Source of the DNA: Paracoccus aerius
Lineage (GTDB): Bacteria > Pseudomonadota > Alphaproteobacteria > Rhodobacterales > Rhodobacteraceae
Reading direction: 5' to 3'
NCBI RefSeq assembly: GCF_014656455.1
Contig: NZ_BNCL01000018.1
Location: 1-64,000 of the forward strand
Length of the DNA stretch: 64,000 bases
Within the stretch, counting starts at the first letter, position 1. Each line of letters begins with the position of its first letter. Shown here one piece after another: positions 16,966-27,184 of this stretch. Under the pieces are notes generated by a model that saw only the letters and a list, made by a program, of their open reading frames with translations, ran no database searches and had not been told where the DNA came from. Both the position numbers and the translations under genes were made by a program.

Positions 16966-17550
16966 ATGCTCAAGGCAACATACGGCTGGACGATCAAACT
17001 AGCGTCACATCGGAAGGCGACCCATGCACTTGGCGCCGTTTCTTTTGCCGAAAGCTCGTTCTTCCCAATCCCACCCGACACCATTCTGATCCCGATGATT
17101 ATCGCAGAACGACGTCGTGCATGGTGGCTGGCTTTCATCTGTACTGTGATGTCTGTTCTGGGCGGTCTCCTAGGTTACATGATCGGCGCCCTGTTCTTCG
17201 AGGAAATGGCACAGCCTGTGCTCGCCCTCTATGGATACGACGACGAGTTCGCCGCCTTTGCCATGACCTACAACGATTGGGGCGTCTGGATTGTGCTGAT
17301 CGCAGGCGGACTGACTCCCCTGCCCTTCAAGGTCGTGACACTTGCGAGCGGAGCGACAGAGCTCAACATCATCGCTTTTGTTCTGTCCAGCGTCGCGGCG
17401 AGGGCAATGCGGTTCTATACCGTGGCCGGGCTGATCTACTGCTTTGGGCCCACGGTGCGACACTTCATCGAAACGCGGTTGGTGCTGGTGTTCACGCTAG
17501 GCCTTGTTGTGTTGATCGGGGGGGTCATAGCCGTGCGTGTGCTCCTTTAG
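16966..17550 (+). CDS. YqaA/DedA-like membrane protein
   Basis: A 194-residue inner-membrane protein of the VTT/SNARE-associated (DedA, YqaA) group. FAESSFFPIPPDTILIPM is the re-entrant, proline-rich segment typical of the family. It is followed by helices separated by GGLLGYMIGALFFEE, then LIAGGLTPLPFKVVTLASGA and a C-terminal pair of helices. DedA-family proteins help recycle lipid carriers such as undecaprenyl phosphate; the YqaA branch is less studied. The start at 16966 has AAGGA upstream, and the longer frame upstream is not protein-like. The undecaprenyl-diphosphatase gene next door (17689-18513, convergent) makes a lipid-carrier role attractive. Confidence 0.82.
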   Translation: MLKATYGWTIKLASHRKATHALGAVSFAESSFFPIPPDTILIPMIIAERRRAWWLAFICTVMSVLGGLLGYMIGALFFEEMAQPVLALYGYDDEFAAFAMTYNDWGVWIVLIAGGLTPLPFKVVTLASGATELNIIAFVLSSVAARAMRFYTVAGLIYCFGPTVRHFIETRLVLVFTLGLVVLIGGVIAVRVLL

Positions 17551-17688
17551 CTGGACGTCGCGGCAACTATAGGGTGGGCATGGCTTCATGATCTCCAGAT
17601 GGTCAGAGGCTAGTTTTGCGGGTTCATAGGGTTCGTGCTGAGGTCTCCGTATATGGTCAGGGGGCGCCAATCCTCCTCCATCCTAGGT

Positions 17689-18513
17689 TCATGACAAGGG
17701 TGGGATCAGTCTCTCCTGCAACAAGAGCAGCAGCAATCCGCCCAAGGCAATTCGATAGATCACGAAGGGGGCGAATGACATTGCCGAGATCATCCTGAGG
17801 AAGACCGCGATGACACCGTATCCGACCACAAACGACACGGCTGTCGCAGTCGCGGTGACAGAAAGGGTCGGACCCGAATGGTTCCAGCTTGACCACAGTT
17901 GGTAGAAGCCTGATCCAAACACAGCCGGGATGGCCAAAAGGAACGAGTATCGAGCTGCAGTTTCGCGGGTATAGCCCATGGCAAGGCCTGCACTGATCGT
18001 ACCGCCTGAACGTGATACGCCGGGGATCAGAGCCATGGCCTGAGCTAGGCCGAAGATCATCCCGTCCCGCCAGGAGAGATCGGGGAGCGTCTTGACCTTG
18101 CGGCCTAGCCGATCGCAAAGGCCCAGGACTACACCGAAGCCGATCAGCATCGCTGCTGTCATATAAAGGTTGCGCAGGCTTGTCTCGATCAGATCCTGTG
18201 CCAGAAGTCCCAAAACGACAATTGGGACAGACCCCATGATGACAAGCCAACCCAGATGAGCGTCTTGCGGATCATGTTGACGTCCGATAGCTTGCCGAAG
18301 CCATGCCGCGCCAATGTTCCGAATGTCGTTCCAGAAATAGAAAACGACTGCTAATTCCGTGCCGATCTGCACGATCGCTGTGAAGGCGGCACCTGGATCC
18401 TGCGCGCCCGGAAATAGATGACCTGCGATGCGCAGATGGGCACTTGAGGAAACGGGCAGAAATTCGGTCAGGCCTTGGACCAGACCAAGAACGGCAGCTT
18501 CATAATGCGTCAT
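17689..18513 (-). CDS. uppP: Undecaprenyl-diphosphatase
   Basis: A 274-residue multi-spanning enzyme that dephosphorylates undecaprenyl diphosphate at the periplasmic face, recycling the carrier used for peptidoglycan and polysaccharides; overexpression gives bacitracin resistance. Both signature regions are present: GLVQGLTEFLPVSSSAHL near the N-terminus and LIPGVSRSGGTISAGL later, with the catalytic Glu, Ser and Arg. The length equals the family norm. I start it at 18513 (MTHYEAAVLGL); the longer frame adds a non-conserved tail. It is probably an accessory copy, since such enzymes are normally also chromosomal. Confidence 0.93.
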   Translation of the reverse strand: MTHYEAAVLGLVQGLTEFLPVSSSAHLRIAGHLFPGAQDPGAAFTAIVQIGTELAVVFYFWNDIRNIGAAWLRQAIGRQHDPQDAHLGWLVIMGSVPIVVLGLLAQDLIETSLRNLYMTAAMLIGFGVVLGLCDRLGRKVKTLPDLSWRDGMIFGLAQAMALIPGVSRSGGTISAGLAMGYTRETAARYSFLLAIPAVFGSGFYQLWSSWNHSGPTLSVTATATAVSFVVGYGVIAVFLRMISAMSFAPFVIYRIALGGLLLLLLQERLIPPLS

Positions 18514-18799
18514 TGGAACTCGCGGAAAGTGTACATAGTCCCGCCTGTGGACCATGATCAAAAGCAGAGGCCAAGGGGAAAGCGCGGCGGCGGACAGCTG
18601 TCAGACTGTCAAGCGTCAAACAAAGAATGTCTGGCGATAGAAATAGACCTCGCATCTCGAGCTTGGAAACAGCATGCAAATGGCATGGCGACAAGCCGAC
18701 TTAGCACGCCAGCCGGTGTCCTTGCCCAAGACATTCTCCCTCTGCACGCAGGCCTTAAGAGAGCGCCGCGATGACGCATTAAAGACGCCCTGGGTAGAC

Positions 18800-19081
18800 T
18801 CAAGTCCAGATCGCCTTGCGCAGCATGTTGATTCCAACCAACAGCAGGAACAAAGAAAAATAACGCTTCAGCCGGGCCGCGTCAGTTTTATGCGCCAGCG
18901 CAGCTCCATATGGTGCAGTCAGAGGTGTCGTCACGACCGCCGGCAGGAACGCGGGGATACTGACTGAACCTATAGTGAAGGGCGGTGGATCTTCGATCTG
19001 CAAGAACAAGAGCAGCGCGACGGAAGGTACAGCTATCAGGATGCCGAAGCCTGAGGCGGTCGCCACGGCGCGGTAGATCGG
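18800..19081 (-). pseudogene. TauE/SafE (TSUP) permease, C-terminal remnant
   Basis: The last ~90 residues of a TSUP-family exporter survive. IYRAVATASGFGILIAVPS is followed by a helix, IPAFLPAVVTTPLTAPYGA, then AHKTDAARLKRYFSLFLLLVG and the end. The N-terminal half and any start are missing; just upstream the frame is lost. About four of the usual eight membrane helices remain, so it is not functional. Confidence 0.65.
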
Positions 19082-19231
19082 ACACTCTCCAGTTCAGGCC
19101 CGAGCTGCGTCCGTTTCAGCAGTTCTGCCAGTTGGCTGCCTGAAGCCGAAGAAGTCAGTGGCGCCTTGTGCCACGCCGGACGGTTTGCGACACAGCCCTA
19201 AGCAAACCAGCTCGGTGCCGCATTTTTCCCA

Positions 19232-19531
19232 TCAGTCTCCCGTGACTCCTGCTGCGAGTTCAATCCAGATCAGCAGGAAGGACGCTGCAAGCGCAAGGGC
19301 AATGACTCTGCGCCAGACGCAAGAAGCAGTCATCCTGAGAGACAGTTCCCACGTGAGGGCCGTGCACCCCATCAGCAGGGCTGCGGCAACAAAATCGAAA
19401 AAGCCCCACTTGACCTGATCAGTAACTTGCATTCCCAGCAACGGCGCCAGAAGGAGCAGTGCAGTGACGGAAGCCCATGTGGCCGTCCGCCGGTGCAGCA
19501 CGGAGAGACTGCTTTGTCGAGGCCTGCTCAT
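19232..19531 (-). CDS. Small membrane protein (99 aa)
   Basis: A 99-residue integral membrane protein with a basic N-terminus and three predicted helices (about residues 17-34, 45-63 and 75-94). KWGFFDFVAAALLMG between the first two resembles a small uncharacterised family common in alphaproteobacteria. No catalytic residues are visible. It lies between the TSUP remnant and the cell-wall hydrolase and is not obviously coupled to either. Confidence 0.6.
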   Translation of the reverse strand: MSRPRQSSLSVLHRRTATWASVTALLLLAPLLGMQVTDQVKWGFFDFVAAALLMGCTALTWELSLRMTASCVWRRVIALALAASFLLIWIELAAGVTGD

Positions 19532-19635
19532 CTGCCCTTCCGTAAGTTGGCGAAGACAATCTTACCACACACCAGGCACTCTGGCATGATAGATCTTTCT
19601 GGGGCGGACATGCTCTCAACACGTTGTATGGCTTA

Positions 19636-20388
19636 TCAAAGCGCGGAGGAACGGGGATCGACGTAGAAGATGTGATCGTCGATCAGCCGCACGCGCATCA
19701 TATGCGGCGCCCAATCGGGGGTGACGGCCGTGGTGTGGTAGTGATCTGCGCCCTTGAGTTCCGGCATTGGCCCCTCGACAAGTGCACGGGCAGCGACCCG
19801 CACCGCTTTCCGCCAAGCCTCCATGTCGTCGATCAAGGGGTAGTCGTAGCGCGAGGTCAGGAAGCTGAACTGCGTCGGATCAAGAGTCGCGCAGGCCGTG
19901 GCTCCCCATCGGTGGGGCAGCTTTGCACGTTGGAGGATCACCGAGGCGACAGCCCGCTGACCAAAGTCATCCTGATCGCGCGCCTCGTGGTAGATAGCGA
20001 CGGCGACACAGGACAGATCACTTGCATTGCGCAAGGATGCCGGGGGAAGCGGAATAGGGCTTCCCTCCAAGATCTGCGCCGCCGTGGCAGGACGCGGATA
20101 GGGGCGCACCGTCCTGACTTGAACCGGGCGCGGCAGGGGAGCAGAGACCCTCCTGAGCGTCAGCCGGGACGGCATGGGGGCAGGCGCCTTGGAAAGGTTA
20201 TCTGAGAGGGCCGGCTGTGTTCCGCGGCGGACGCGGAGAGTGGGAGGAGGCATAAGTGACGATCTGCGCGCTTCGACGCCCGGCGCCGGCTGCCGGAACT
20301 GGCTCTCGTCCACCCGAGCGAACAGCAGGCTGCTCGAGTTCCAGGCAGCAACAAGAGCAATGGCCGTGACGAGGATCTCTCGGATCAT
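19636..20388 (-). CDS. SleB-like cell wall hydrolase
   Basis: A 250-residue exported protein. An N-terminal hydrophobic anchor or signal (to about residue 25) and a Pro/Arg-rich linker (25-120) lead to a hydrolase_2 (SleB) domain. The domain has CVAVAIYHEARDQ with the catalytic Glu, RAVASVILQRAKLPHRWG, TQFSFLTSRYD and KGADHYHTTAVTPDW. Such enzymes cleave peptidoglycan as lytic transglycosylases; in Rhodobacteraceae they are common vegetative proteins, not spore enzymes. It probably acts in the periplasm on cell-wall turnover. Start and length are as usual for the family. Confidence 0.85.
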   Translation of the reverse strand: MIREILVTAIALVAAWNSSSLLFARVDESQFRQPAPGVEARRSSLMPPPTLRVRRGTQPALSDNLSKAPAPMPSRLTLRRVSAPLPRPVQVRTVRPYPRPATAAQILEGSPIPLPPASLRNASDLSCVAVAIYHEARDQDDFGQRAVASVILQRAKLPHRWGATACATLDPTQFSFLTSRYDYPLIDDMEAWRKAVRVAARALVEGPMPELKGADHYHTTAVTPDWAPHMMRVRLIDDHIFYVDPRSSAL

Positions 20389-20500
20389 CGGGCTACTCCT
20401 TCGATCCCATCAAAAACGACGCCGGGGGTAAGAGTGTTCCGACAGTGGTCGTGAAGGGCGGATCAACGCCACTCCTCCATCGTGGCAGACCTCGCGCTAC

Positions 20501-21322
20501 GACAGGCATTCCAGGAGCCGGAAACTAGCGTCGCCTAACGGCAATGGGATCAAGCTATATCTTACCCCGAGCGAACCTGACACCATTGCGGAGCTGTCGG
20601 ACGCCGTTGGCATGACCACCAAGCGGGTCGTAAGCAAGTCGAAGAATATCAAGGACGGACTTTTCTCCAACAACATCTCCGAGAGGACGGAAGAACATCC
20701 CTTGCTCACGCGAGATCAGGCCCGCCGGCTGCCAAGGGAGGATGTGGTCATCGTGGTAGACGGCGACATGCCCATCCGGGCCAAGCGGCTGATGTATTAT
20801 GACGACACCGCCTACAAGGAGCTTTACGAAAGTCAGAACTTCAGCGCGCCTCCGCCGCAGCCACCTCACGTCATCACCGAGGCCGACTACAGGTATATAG
20901 AGACGGCCGAGGACATGGCCGAACAGAAGGCAGCGGCAAAAATAGAAGGCGATGCTGCTCGCTTCCGTGCGGCCGAGAAGCGGGACGTAGACGCCGCGGC
21001 GTTGGGACACACGCAGTCCGACTTTAGCAAAGATGAGCCGTCTGTCGGTGCAGCAGGCGGCGCGGGCACACAGCTTGTCGCTCAGGACGGTTCGACAGAT
21101 CCCGCACCAATCGAAGAGCTAGATCAGGTTGCGCCTGTGGCGAACGCGACCAGTGCTCAAGAAGCGACAGCAGGGACACGGATTGCACCCAAAGAAGCGG
21201 ACCAACAGGGCGTTTCCGGCCGCCACACGGGTCAGGCTGATACAGCGTCGGCCCCTGCCCCCCAAAAGCACGTGCCCCTATTGAGCGACAACGAGCTTAT
21301 AAAAAACCGTCACGGGCCGTAG
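20501..21322 (+). pseudogene. Type IV secretion coupling protein (TraG/VirD4) C-terminal remnant
   Basis: From about 20550 the frame reads NGIKLYLTPSEPDTIAELSD, then GMTTKRVVSKSKNI. It continues with HPLLTRDQARRLPREDVVIV and IRAKRLMYYDDTAYKELYES, the end of the ATPase domain of a conjugative DNA-transfer coupling protein, followed by the usual disordered acidic tail. The Walker A and B regions and the N-terminal membrane anchor are missing. An ATG at 20612 could start a 236-residue product, but it has no clear ribosome-binding site. It shows that the replicon once carried, or recombined with, a conjugation system. Confidence 0.75.
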
Positions 21323-21534
21323 CCCGCCTGTGCGCGGTATAAACAGCCTGTGGTATCCTCGATGGCCTGAAGGGCAGTTGCCGATCGCTTATTGGAGGCC
21401 AAACCCCGTTAAAAAACGTGGCACATGGGCCGATGCGCACTTGAGAGTGGTGACGCCGCGACTGTGGCGATCCCAAATAGGAAGATGACGGACTTGCATG
21501 GCCCACGCCCTTCTTGCCTGTAGGAGGAGATGCC

Positions 21535-22896
21535 ATGACGAAGATTGCGACCGGCGGCCACCCGGACCTGAAGATGGTCAACCCTGCTGCGGCGGCGATC
21601 GATATCGGATCGACCATGCACATGGCGGCTGTGAACCCTGAGGCCTGCGAGACACCCGTCAGGGCTTTTGGCACGTTCACCCAGGACCTGCATGATCTGG
21701 CGGATTGGCTCAAGCCCTGCGGTGTGACCAGCGTCGCTATGGAGTCAACAGGCGTCTACTGGATCCCGGCGTTCGAGGTTCTGGAAGCGCGAGGCTTCGA
21801 TGTGACCTTGGTGAATGCGCGCTACGCCAAGAACGTGCCAGGCCGCAAAACCGACGTCAGCGATGCGGGGTGGCTGCGGCAGTTGCATTCCTATGGCCTG
21901 CTGCGCGGCAGTTTCCGCCCGGAAGCCGAGATTGCCACCTTGAGCGCTTACCTGCGCCAACGGGAACGTCTTGTGGAATATGCCGCGGCCCACATTCAGC
22001 ATATGCAGAAGGCGCTGATGGAAATGAACCTGCAGCTGCACCACGTGGTATCGGATATCACCAGGGCGACCGGCATGCGGATCATCCGTGCCATCGTAGC
22101 CGGGGAGCGCGACCCGGAGGTGTTGGCCGTGTTCCGCGATATCCGTTGCCACTCTTCCATCGAGGTGATCAAGGCTGCACTCGTCGGCAATGATCGGGAC
22201 GAGCACATCTTCGCCCTGAGCCAATCTCTGGACCTCTACGACTTCTACCAGGCCAAGATCGAGGGCTGTGATCGAAAGTTGGAGGCCGCGGTCGCGGGGT
22301 TGACCGTCAAGGCCCCTGGAGACGTTGCTGCCCTGCCCAAGGCACGGATCAAGCGCAAGCAGGTCAATGCTCCCTCCTTCGATGTTCGGGCGGCACTTTA
22401 CGGCGTTCTGGGCACAGACCTCACCCAGATCCACGGGCTGGGTCCTTCGCTTGCCCTGAAGCTGGTTGCCGAATGCGGCGCGGACTTGCTGGCGTGGAAA
22501 AGCGCAAAGCACTTCACGTCCTGGCTCTGCCTGGCACGAGGCAACAAGATATCAGGCGGCAAGCTGCTGTCGTCGCGCACCCGACGCTCCTCCAGCCGAG
22601 CTGCAGCACTCTTGCGCGTGGCCGCCACGACGATCGGACGCAGCGACACTGCTTTGGGGGCATTTTATCCACGCCTGTCATTCCGGATCGGCAAGCAAAA
22701 GGCGGTGACCGCCACGGCACGGAAGATCGCCGTTCTGTTCTATAATGCCGTGCGCTTTGGCATGACCTACCGCGATCCGGGCGCGGTAGCCTATGAGGAA
22801 CGACATCGCAGCCGAGTTTTGGCGAACCTGCAACGGCGCGCCAAGACACTCGGCTTTGCATTGGCGCCCTTGCCCAACACTGAGGCTGTTTCTTAG
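21535..22896 (+). mobile_element. IS110-family transposase, apparently intact
   Basis: A 453-residue transposase of the IS110 family (IS1111-like DEDD N-terminal domain, transposase_20 C-terminal domain). The catalytic DEDD residues are in AAIDIGSTMHMAAV, SVAMESTGVYW and GRKTDVSDAGWLRQL. The C-terminal IS116/IS110/IS902 domain has IHGLGPSLALKLVAECG and SWLCLARGNKISGGKLLSSR with its conserved Ser. TAGGAGGAGA lies before the ATG at 21535. These elements have no long terminal repeats and no target duplication, so I cannot set exact ends. The reading frame is unbroken, so it could be active. Confidence 0.92.
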
Positions 22897-23432
22897 GAAG
22901 CAGCTTTGCTTAGCAAAAAGAACCGGGAGCGGCAGGCTGCACTGCCCTTGCCAGAACTCGGCCATTCGAGCGCAGGAATTTCGCTGAAAGGTGCAACCGT
23001 AGCGCACCTGCGGATCGATAAGCTGGCAACGATGGTTTCCGAGACGCTTTCAGCTGCATCATGAACCGCATTCCGCTCAAACTCAGAGATCGCGTGTCGC
23101 TGCCATATCCAGTCTCTTCTGTGGCAAGCATCGCTCCCAGAAGATTGGAACTAACGCGGGCATGTCCAGACAGACTGGAGACTGCCCTCCAGATCCTGGG
23201 TTTCGATAACGAGCTTCGCATCAAGCAAAGCGGAGCTCTTTGCCCTGCAGCGTACCTGTCGTGGACGAATAGGCGTCCTGAGGTTCTGACGAATTGTCAC
23301 AAGGACCCTGCTCAAACAAATATTGCCGACCAAGGTCCTGCCTTCTCGCCCGCAACCTAATAGAATAAGACCCTCTTGTCGAATTTCACTCCGGGCCGCC
23401 ATTTGGCTGCGATAAACGTCGAAGTGCCTTTA
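22897..23432. other. Gene-free stretch between IS110 and antiporter gene
   Basis: About 535 bases without a credible gene. The short frames present have no ribosome-binding sites and odd compositions. The first part is probably the 3' flank of the IS110 element. No hairpin or RNA signature was recognised. Confidence 0.4.
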
Positions 23433-24893
23433 TCAAAGCGTCAGCGCGGCTATCCAAGCAAACAGGACCATGCCGAAGTTTGCATGGATGAAGGTCGGGA
23501 TCACGCTGTCCTTGATGTGGTCGTGCTGGCCATCCGCGTTCAGGCCTGCCGTTGCACCCAGCGTGATGGTGGACGCGGGCGATCCTGCATCGCCCAGAGC
23601 CGCCGCTGCACCGAGAAGGGCGACTGTCGCCAGCGGCGAGAAACCTAGCGCGAGGGCCAGAGGCACATAGACCGGCGCGAGGATCGGGACCGAAGCAAAA
23701 GAGTCCCCGAACCCGATCGTGATGAACAGCCCGACCAGCAGCATGATGGCCGCGCCCAGGGCCTTATTCTCGCCGATGAAGGTTGCCGATGCCGAAACCA
23801 GCGGCTGGACTTCTCCAGTGGCGGAAAGTACGCCCGCGAACCCCGAGGCGATGGTGATGATCACGGCCACCTGCGCCATCATCCGCAGGCCTTCGGTAAA
23901 GACGTCGTCTTGGTCGCGCCAGCGGAAGATGCCCGCAAAGCTGAGGATGACGAAGCCGACCATGGCCCCGATCAGGAGCGAGTCGAACTTGATCTGGCAG
24001 ACCAAAGCCACCAGCAGCGCAGCGATCGTTGCCAGCAGCTGCGTGAGGTCAAGGGTGACAGGGACCTTGGCGGCTGCCGGTGCCTCATTCTCGATCGTGT
24101 GATAATAGCGCGGCTTGCGGTAGGTGATGAAGACGGCGACGAACATCCCGGCCAGGATCCCCATCACCGGCAGGAACATCGCCTTGGGCGCCATGTCGGC
24201 GGTCACGACCAGACCGAGGTCAGCGCCGACCTCGTTCAGGTTGGTCAGAAGGATGTCGTTCAGGAAGATCGCCCCGAAGCCTGTCGGCAAAAGCAGGTAG
24301 CTGGAGCTGATCGCGCAGGCCAGCACGCAGGCGACCGCTCTGCGGTCCATGCGAAGCCGGTTCATGATGCCAAGGAGCGGCGGGATCAGCACCGGGATGA
24401 AGGCAATATGGACGGGGATGAGATTTTGCGACATGATGGACGCCGCGCAAAGGATCAGCAGCAAGGTCCACTTGATGCTCTTGCCGGTGGCGGCCTCGCC
24501 CGTCCCCAGCCGACCCGAGATCTTCGCGGCCAACAGTTCAAGCAGGCCGCTGCGCGCCAGCGCGACGGCAAATGCTCCGATCATGATGTAGGTCATGCCG
24601 ACCTGCGAGCCGATGAGCAGGTTGTCGTTGAGCGCAGTGATCGTCTCTGTCATCGACAGGCCCGCCTGCAAGCCGCCCAGCACGGCCGCCGAGACCAGGG
24701 CGATGGCAACGGGTAGCCGCAGCAGACAGAGCGTCATCATCGCCGCGATCGACAGAACGACGGCGTTGATGTGCAAACCCGCCGCAATCGAGCCGCCGTA
24801 GATCGTTGCAAACAGGACAAGCACAGGAAGCACGCGCTTGCGAAGGAACTCTCCGTCGGCAGGAAAGCTCATGGGCAGATCAGTCATGGTCAT
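23433..24893 (-). CDS. NhaC/YuiF-like Na+/H+ antiporter family protein
   Basis: A 486-residue integral membrane transporter with about 12 helices in the Na+/H+ antiporter NhaC-type superfamily (the group that includes YuiF). Conserved-looking segments are MTYIMIGAFAVALARSG, NLIPVHIAFIPVLIPPLLG, GFGDSFASVPILAPVYVPLAL and LGDAGSPASTITLGATAGLN, the last two lying in membrane-embedded substrate loops. Some members carry amino acids in place of Na+, so the substrate is not certain. I start it at 24893 (MTMTDLPMSF), with AAGAGA upstream; the longer frame adds a non-conserved tail. The next gene is divergent. Confidence 0.85.
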   Translation of the reverse strand: MTMTDLPMSFPADGEFLRKRVLPVLVLFATIYGGSIAAGLHINAVVLSIAAMMTLCLLRLPVAIALVSAAVLGGLQAGLSMTETITALNDNLLIGSQVGMTYIMIGAFAVALARSGLLELLAAKISGRLGTGEAATGKSIKWTLLLILCAASIMSQNLIPVHIAFIPVLIPPLLGIMNRLRMDRRAVACVLACAISSSYLLLPTGFGAIFLNDILLTNLNEVGADLGLVVTADMAPKAMFLPVMGILAGMFVAVFITYRKPRYYHTIENEAPAAAKVPVTLDLTQLLATIAALLVALVCQIKFDSLLIGAMVGFVILSFAGIFRWRDQDDVFTEGLRMMAQVAVIITIASGFAGVLSATGEVQPLVSASATFIGENKALGAAIMLLVGLFITIGFGDSFASVPILAPVYVPLALALGFSPLATVALLGAAAALGDAGSPASTITLGATAGLNADGQHDHIKDSVIPTFIHANFGMVLFAWIAALTL

Positions 24894-25151
24894 TCTCTTG
24901 AAGGGTCCGAGCCCAAAGCCCGGCATACAGGGCGATACGTCGCGCAACAATGGATGTTCAACCTCATTATTTGCCTGACGCCTGCCAAAAACTGGCCGCG
25001 GAGAAGCCAAAAGCCTGGCTGGGGAACTCAGATTTATCTCTATCCCCAGGCAGGCGAGCCGGATGTTCCTGCCATCAACAGGGCTTGGCGGGAACAGCTC
25101 GCATGACACGCCGTTGGACAGCATGACATGGCATCAGCAGGAGGGCAGAGC

Positions 25152-26921
25152 ATGGCTCCGACAGTTGGCGATTTCTTCTGGGAGCGGCTCAAGGCATGGG
25201 GTGTGACCCGCGTCTTCGGCTATCCGGGTGACGGTATCAACGGGCTTCTGGGCGCATTGCAGCGGCGCAATGGCGACATCCAGTTCGTCCAGGCCCGGCA
25301 TGAGGAGATGGCCGCCTTCATGGCCTCGGCCCATGCCAAGTTCACCGGCGAACTGGGCGTTTGCCTTGCAACCTCGGGCCCCGGCGCCACGCATCTGCTG
25401 ACGGGCCTTTATGACGCGAAGCTGGATCACGTGCCCGTTCTGGCCATTGCCGGACAGCAGGCTCGGACGGCTTTAGGCGCGCATTACCAGCAGGAAGTCG
25501 ACCTGATCTCGATGTTCAAGGATGTCGCTGGCGCTTTTGTGCAGCAGGCGACCGTGCCCGCGCAGGTGCGTCATCTTACCGATCGAGCGATCAGGACCGC
25601 CCTCAGCCAACGCAAGGTGACAGCGCTTATCTTTCCCAACGACCTGCAGGAGATGCCTTATGAGGACCCGCCGCGTGCCCATGGTACAGTCTTCTCCGGC
25701 GTCGGATATTGCGCGCCTCGCGTTGTGCCGGCCGAGGAGGACCTGCGGCGCGCGGCCAATGTTCTGAATGAAGGCTCAAAGGTCGCGATGCTGGTCGGTG
25801 CCGGTGCGCTGGATGCCGGTGCCGAGGTGCGCGCCATAGCCGAGGTGCTAGGGGCCGGCGTGGCCAAGGCCCTTTTGGGCAAGGCGGTCCTGCCGGATGA
25901 TCTGCCCTATGTCACCGGCTCGATTGGGCTTCTGGGCACATCGGCTAGCTGGGATCTGATGCAGGGGTGCGACACGCTGCTGATGATCGGATCGGGCTTC
26001 CCTTATTCCGAGTTTCTGCCTCCGCAAGGTGCGGCGCGCGGCGTGCAGATCGACCTGGACCCTACCATGCTGTCGCTGCGCTACCCGATGGAGGTGAACC
26101 TGACCGGCGACAGCGCCGAGACTCTGCGCGCCCTTCTGCCCCTGCTGACGCCGAAAAAGGGTGGGAAATGGCGCCAGACGGTGGAGAAGAGCGTCGCCTC
26201 CTCGTGGAAGGTGTTGGAAGACCGGGCGATGCAACCGGCCAGTCCGATCAACCCGCAACGCCCCTTCTGGGAGTTGTCGCAACGCCTGCCTGAGGGGGCG
26301 ATCCTGACCTCGGATTCGGGCTCCTGCGCCAATTGGTTCGCACGCGACATCAAGATGCGCGAGGGGATGATGGCTTCGCTCTCAGGCGGCTTGGCCTCGA
26401 TGGGTGCGGCCGTTCCTTATGCCATAGCCGCCAAATTCGCCCATCCGGAGCGCCCCGTGGTCGCGATGGTCGGAGATGGCGCGATGCAGATGAACAACAT
26501 GGCCGAACTGATCACTGTCGCCAAATACTGGCGCGAGTGGGAAAGCCCGACATGGGTCTGTCTGGTGCTGAACAATCAGGACCTGAACCAGGTCACTTGG
26601 GAACAGCGGATCATGGAAGGCAACCCCAAGTTCGAGGCGACCCAGAACATCCCGGATGTTCCTTATCATCGCTTCGCCGAAATGATCGGGCTGAACGGCA
26701 TCTTCGTAGATGACCCTGCTAGCATCGGTCCGGCATGGGACATGGCCCTGGCCTCGCCGATACCCACGGTGATCGAGGTTCGCACGGATCCCGAGGTGCC
26801 GCCCATGCCGCCACATCTGACCTTCGCGCAGCTGCGCAACTTCATGGCCTCGGCTGCATCGGATCCCGAGCGTGGAGGTATCCTGCTAAACACAGCCCGG
26901 CAGGTGTTGGGGGGCTCGTGA
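25152..26921 (+). CDS. ThDP-dependent enzyme, PoxB/acetolactate-synthase-like
   Basis: A 589-residue thiamine-diphosphate enzyme with the standard three domains. The Pyr domain has VFGYPGDGINGLL, the catalytic Glu in QARHEEMAAFMAS and CLATSGPGATHLLTGLYDAK. The central Rossmann domain has VAMLVGAGALDAG, and the PP domain binds ThDP-Mg through MVGDGAMQMNNMAEL and LVLNNQDLN. It most resembles pyruvate dehydrogenase (quinone)/pyruvate oxidase-like proteins that turn pyruvate into acetate and CO2, but the reaction is not fixed by sequence. I start it at ATG 25152, preceded by AGGAGGGCAGAGC, in preference to ATG 25128. It is divergent from the antiporter and not in an obvious operon. Confidence 0.85.
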   Translation: MAPTVGDFFWERLKAWGVTRVFGYPGDGINGLLGALQRRNGDIQFVQARHEEMAAFMASAHAKFTGELGVCLATSGPGATHLLTGLYDAKLDHVPVLAIAGQQARTALGAHYQQEVDLISMFKDVAGAFVQQATVPAQVRHLTDRAIRTALSQRKVTALIFPNDLQEMPYEDPPRAHGTVFSGVGYCAPRVVPAEEDLRRAANVLNEGSKVAMLVGAGALDAGAEVRAIAEVLGAGVAKALLGKAVLPDDLPYVTGSIGLLGTSASWDLMQGCDTLLMIGSGFPYSEFLPPQGAARGVQIDLDPTMLSLRYPMEVNLTGDSAETLRALLPLLTPKKGGKWRQTVEKSVASSWKVLEDRAMQPASPINPQRPFWELSQRLPEGAILTSDSGSCANWFARDIKMREGMMASLSGGLASMGAAVPYAIAAKFAHPERPVVAMVGDGAMQMNNMAELITVAKYWREWESPTWVCLVLNNQDLNQVTWEQRIMEGNPKFEATQNIPDVPYHRFAEMIGLNGIFVDDPASIGPAWDMALASPIPTVIEVRTDPEVPPMPPHLTFAQLRNFMASAASDPERGGILLNTARQVLGGS

Positions 26922-27184
26922 CGCCGAAAGGCAGCGCATGGCCTGAGCCCTTTGGGTCTTGCCGGAAGCAGTATTCAAACGCCCAGATTACCTGCAAGGT
27001 GAAGCATGGCCAAAGACAAATCCACACGCTGAGCGAGGCTCTCGATCAACTGAAACTGCTGCAAGGTGTCACGGTATCGCCGTGAAAGATGGGGACGAGG
27101 CATTGGCGAAAAGTCCTTTGCCTTGCCATCCTCATCTTCGTGCTTCCATTTATCAGGGAGCCGCCCAACCTGCCCACTCTTGCA

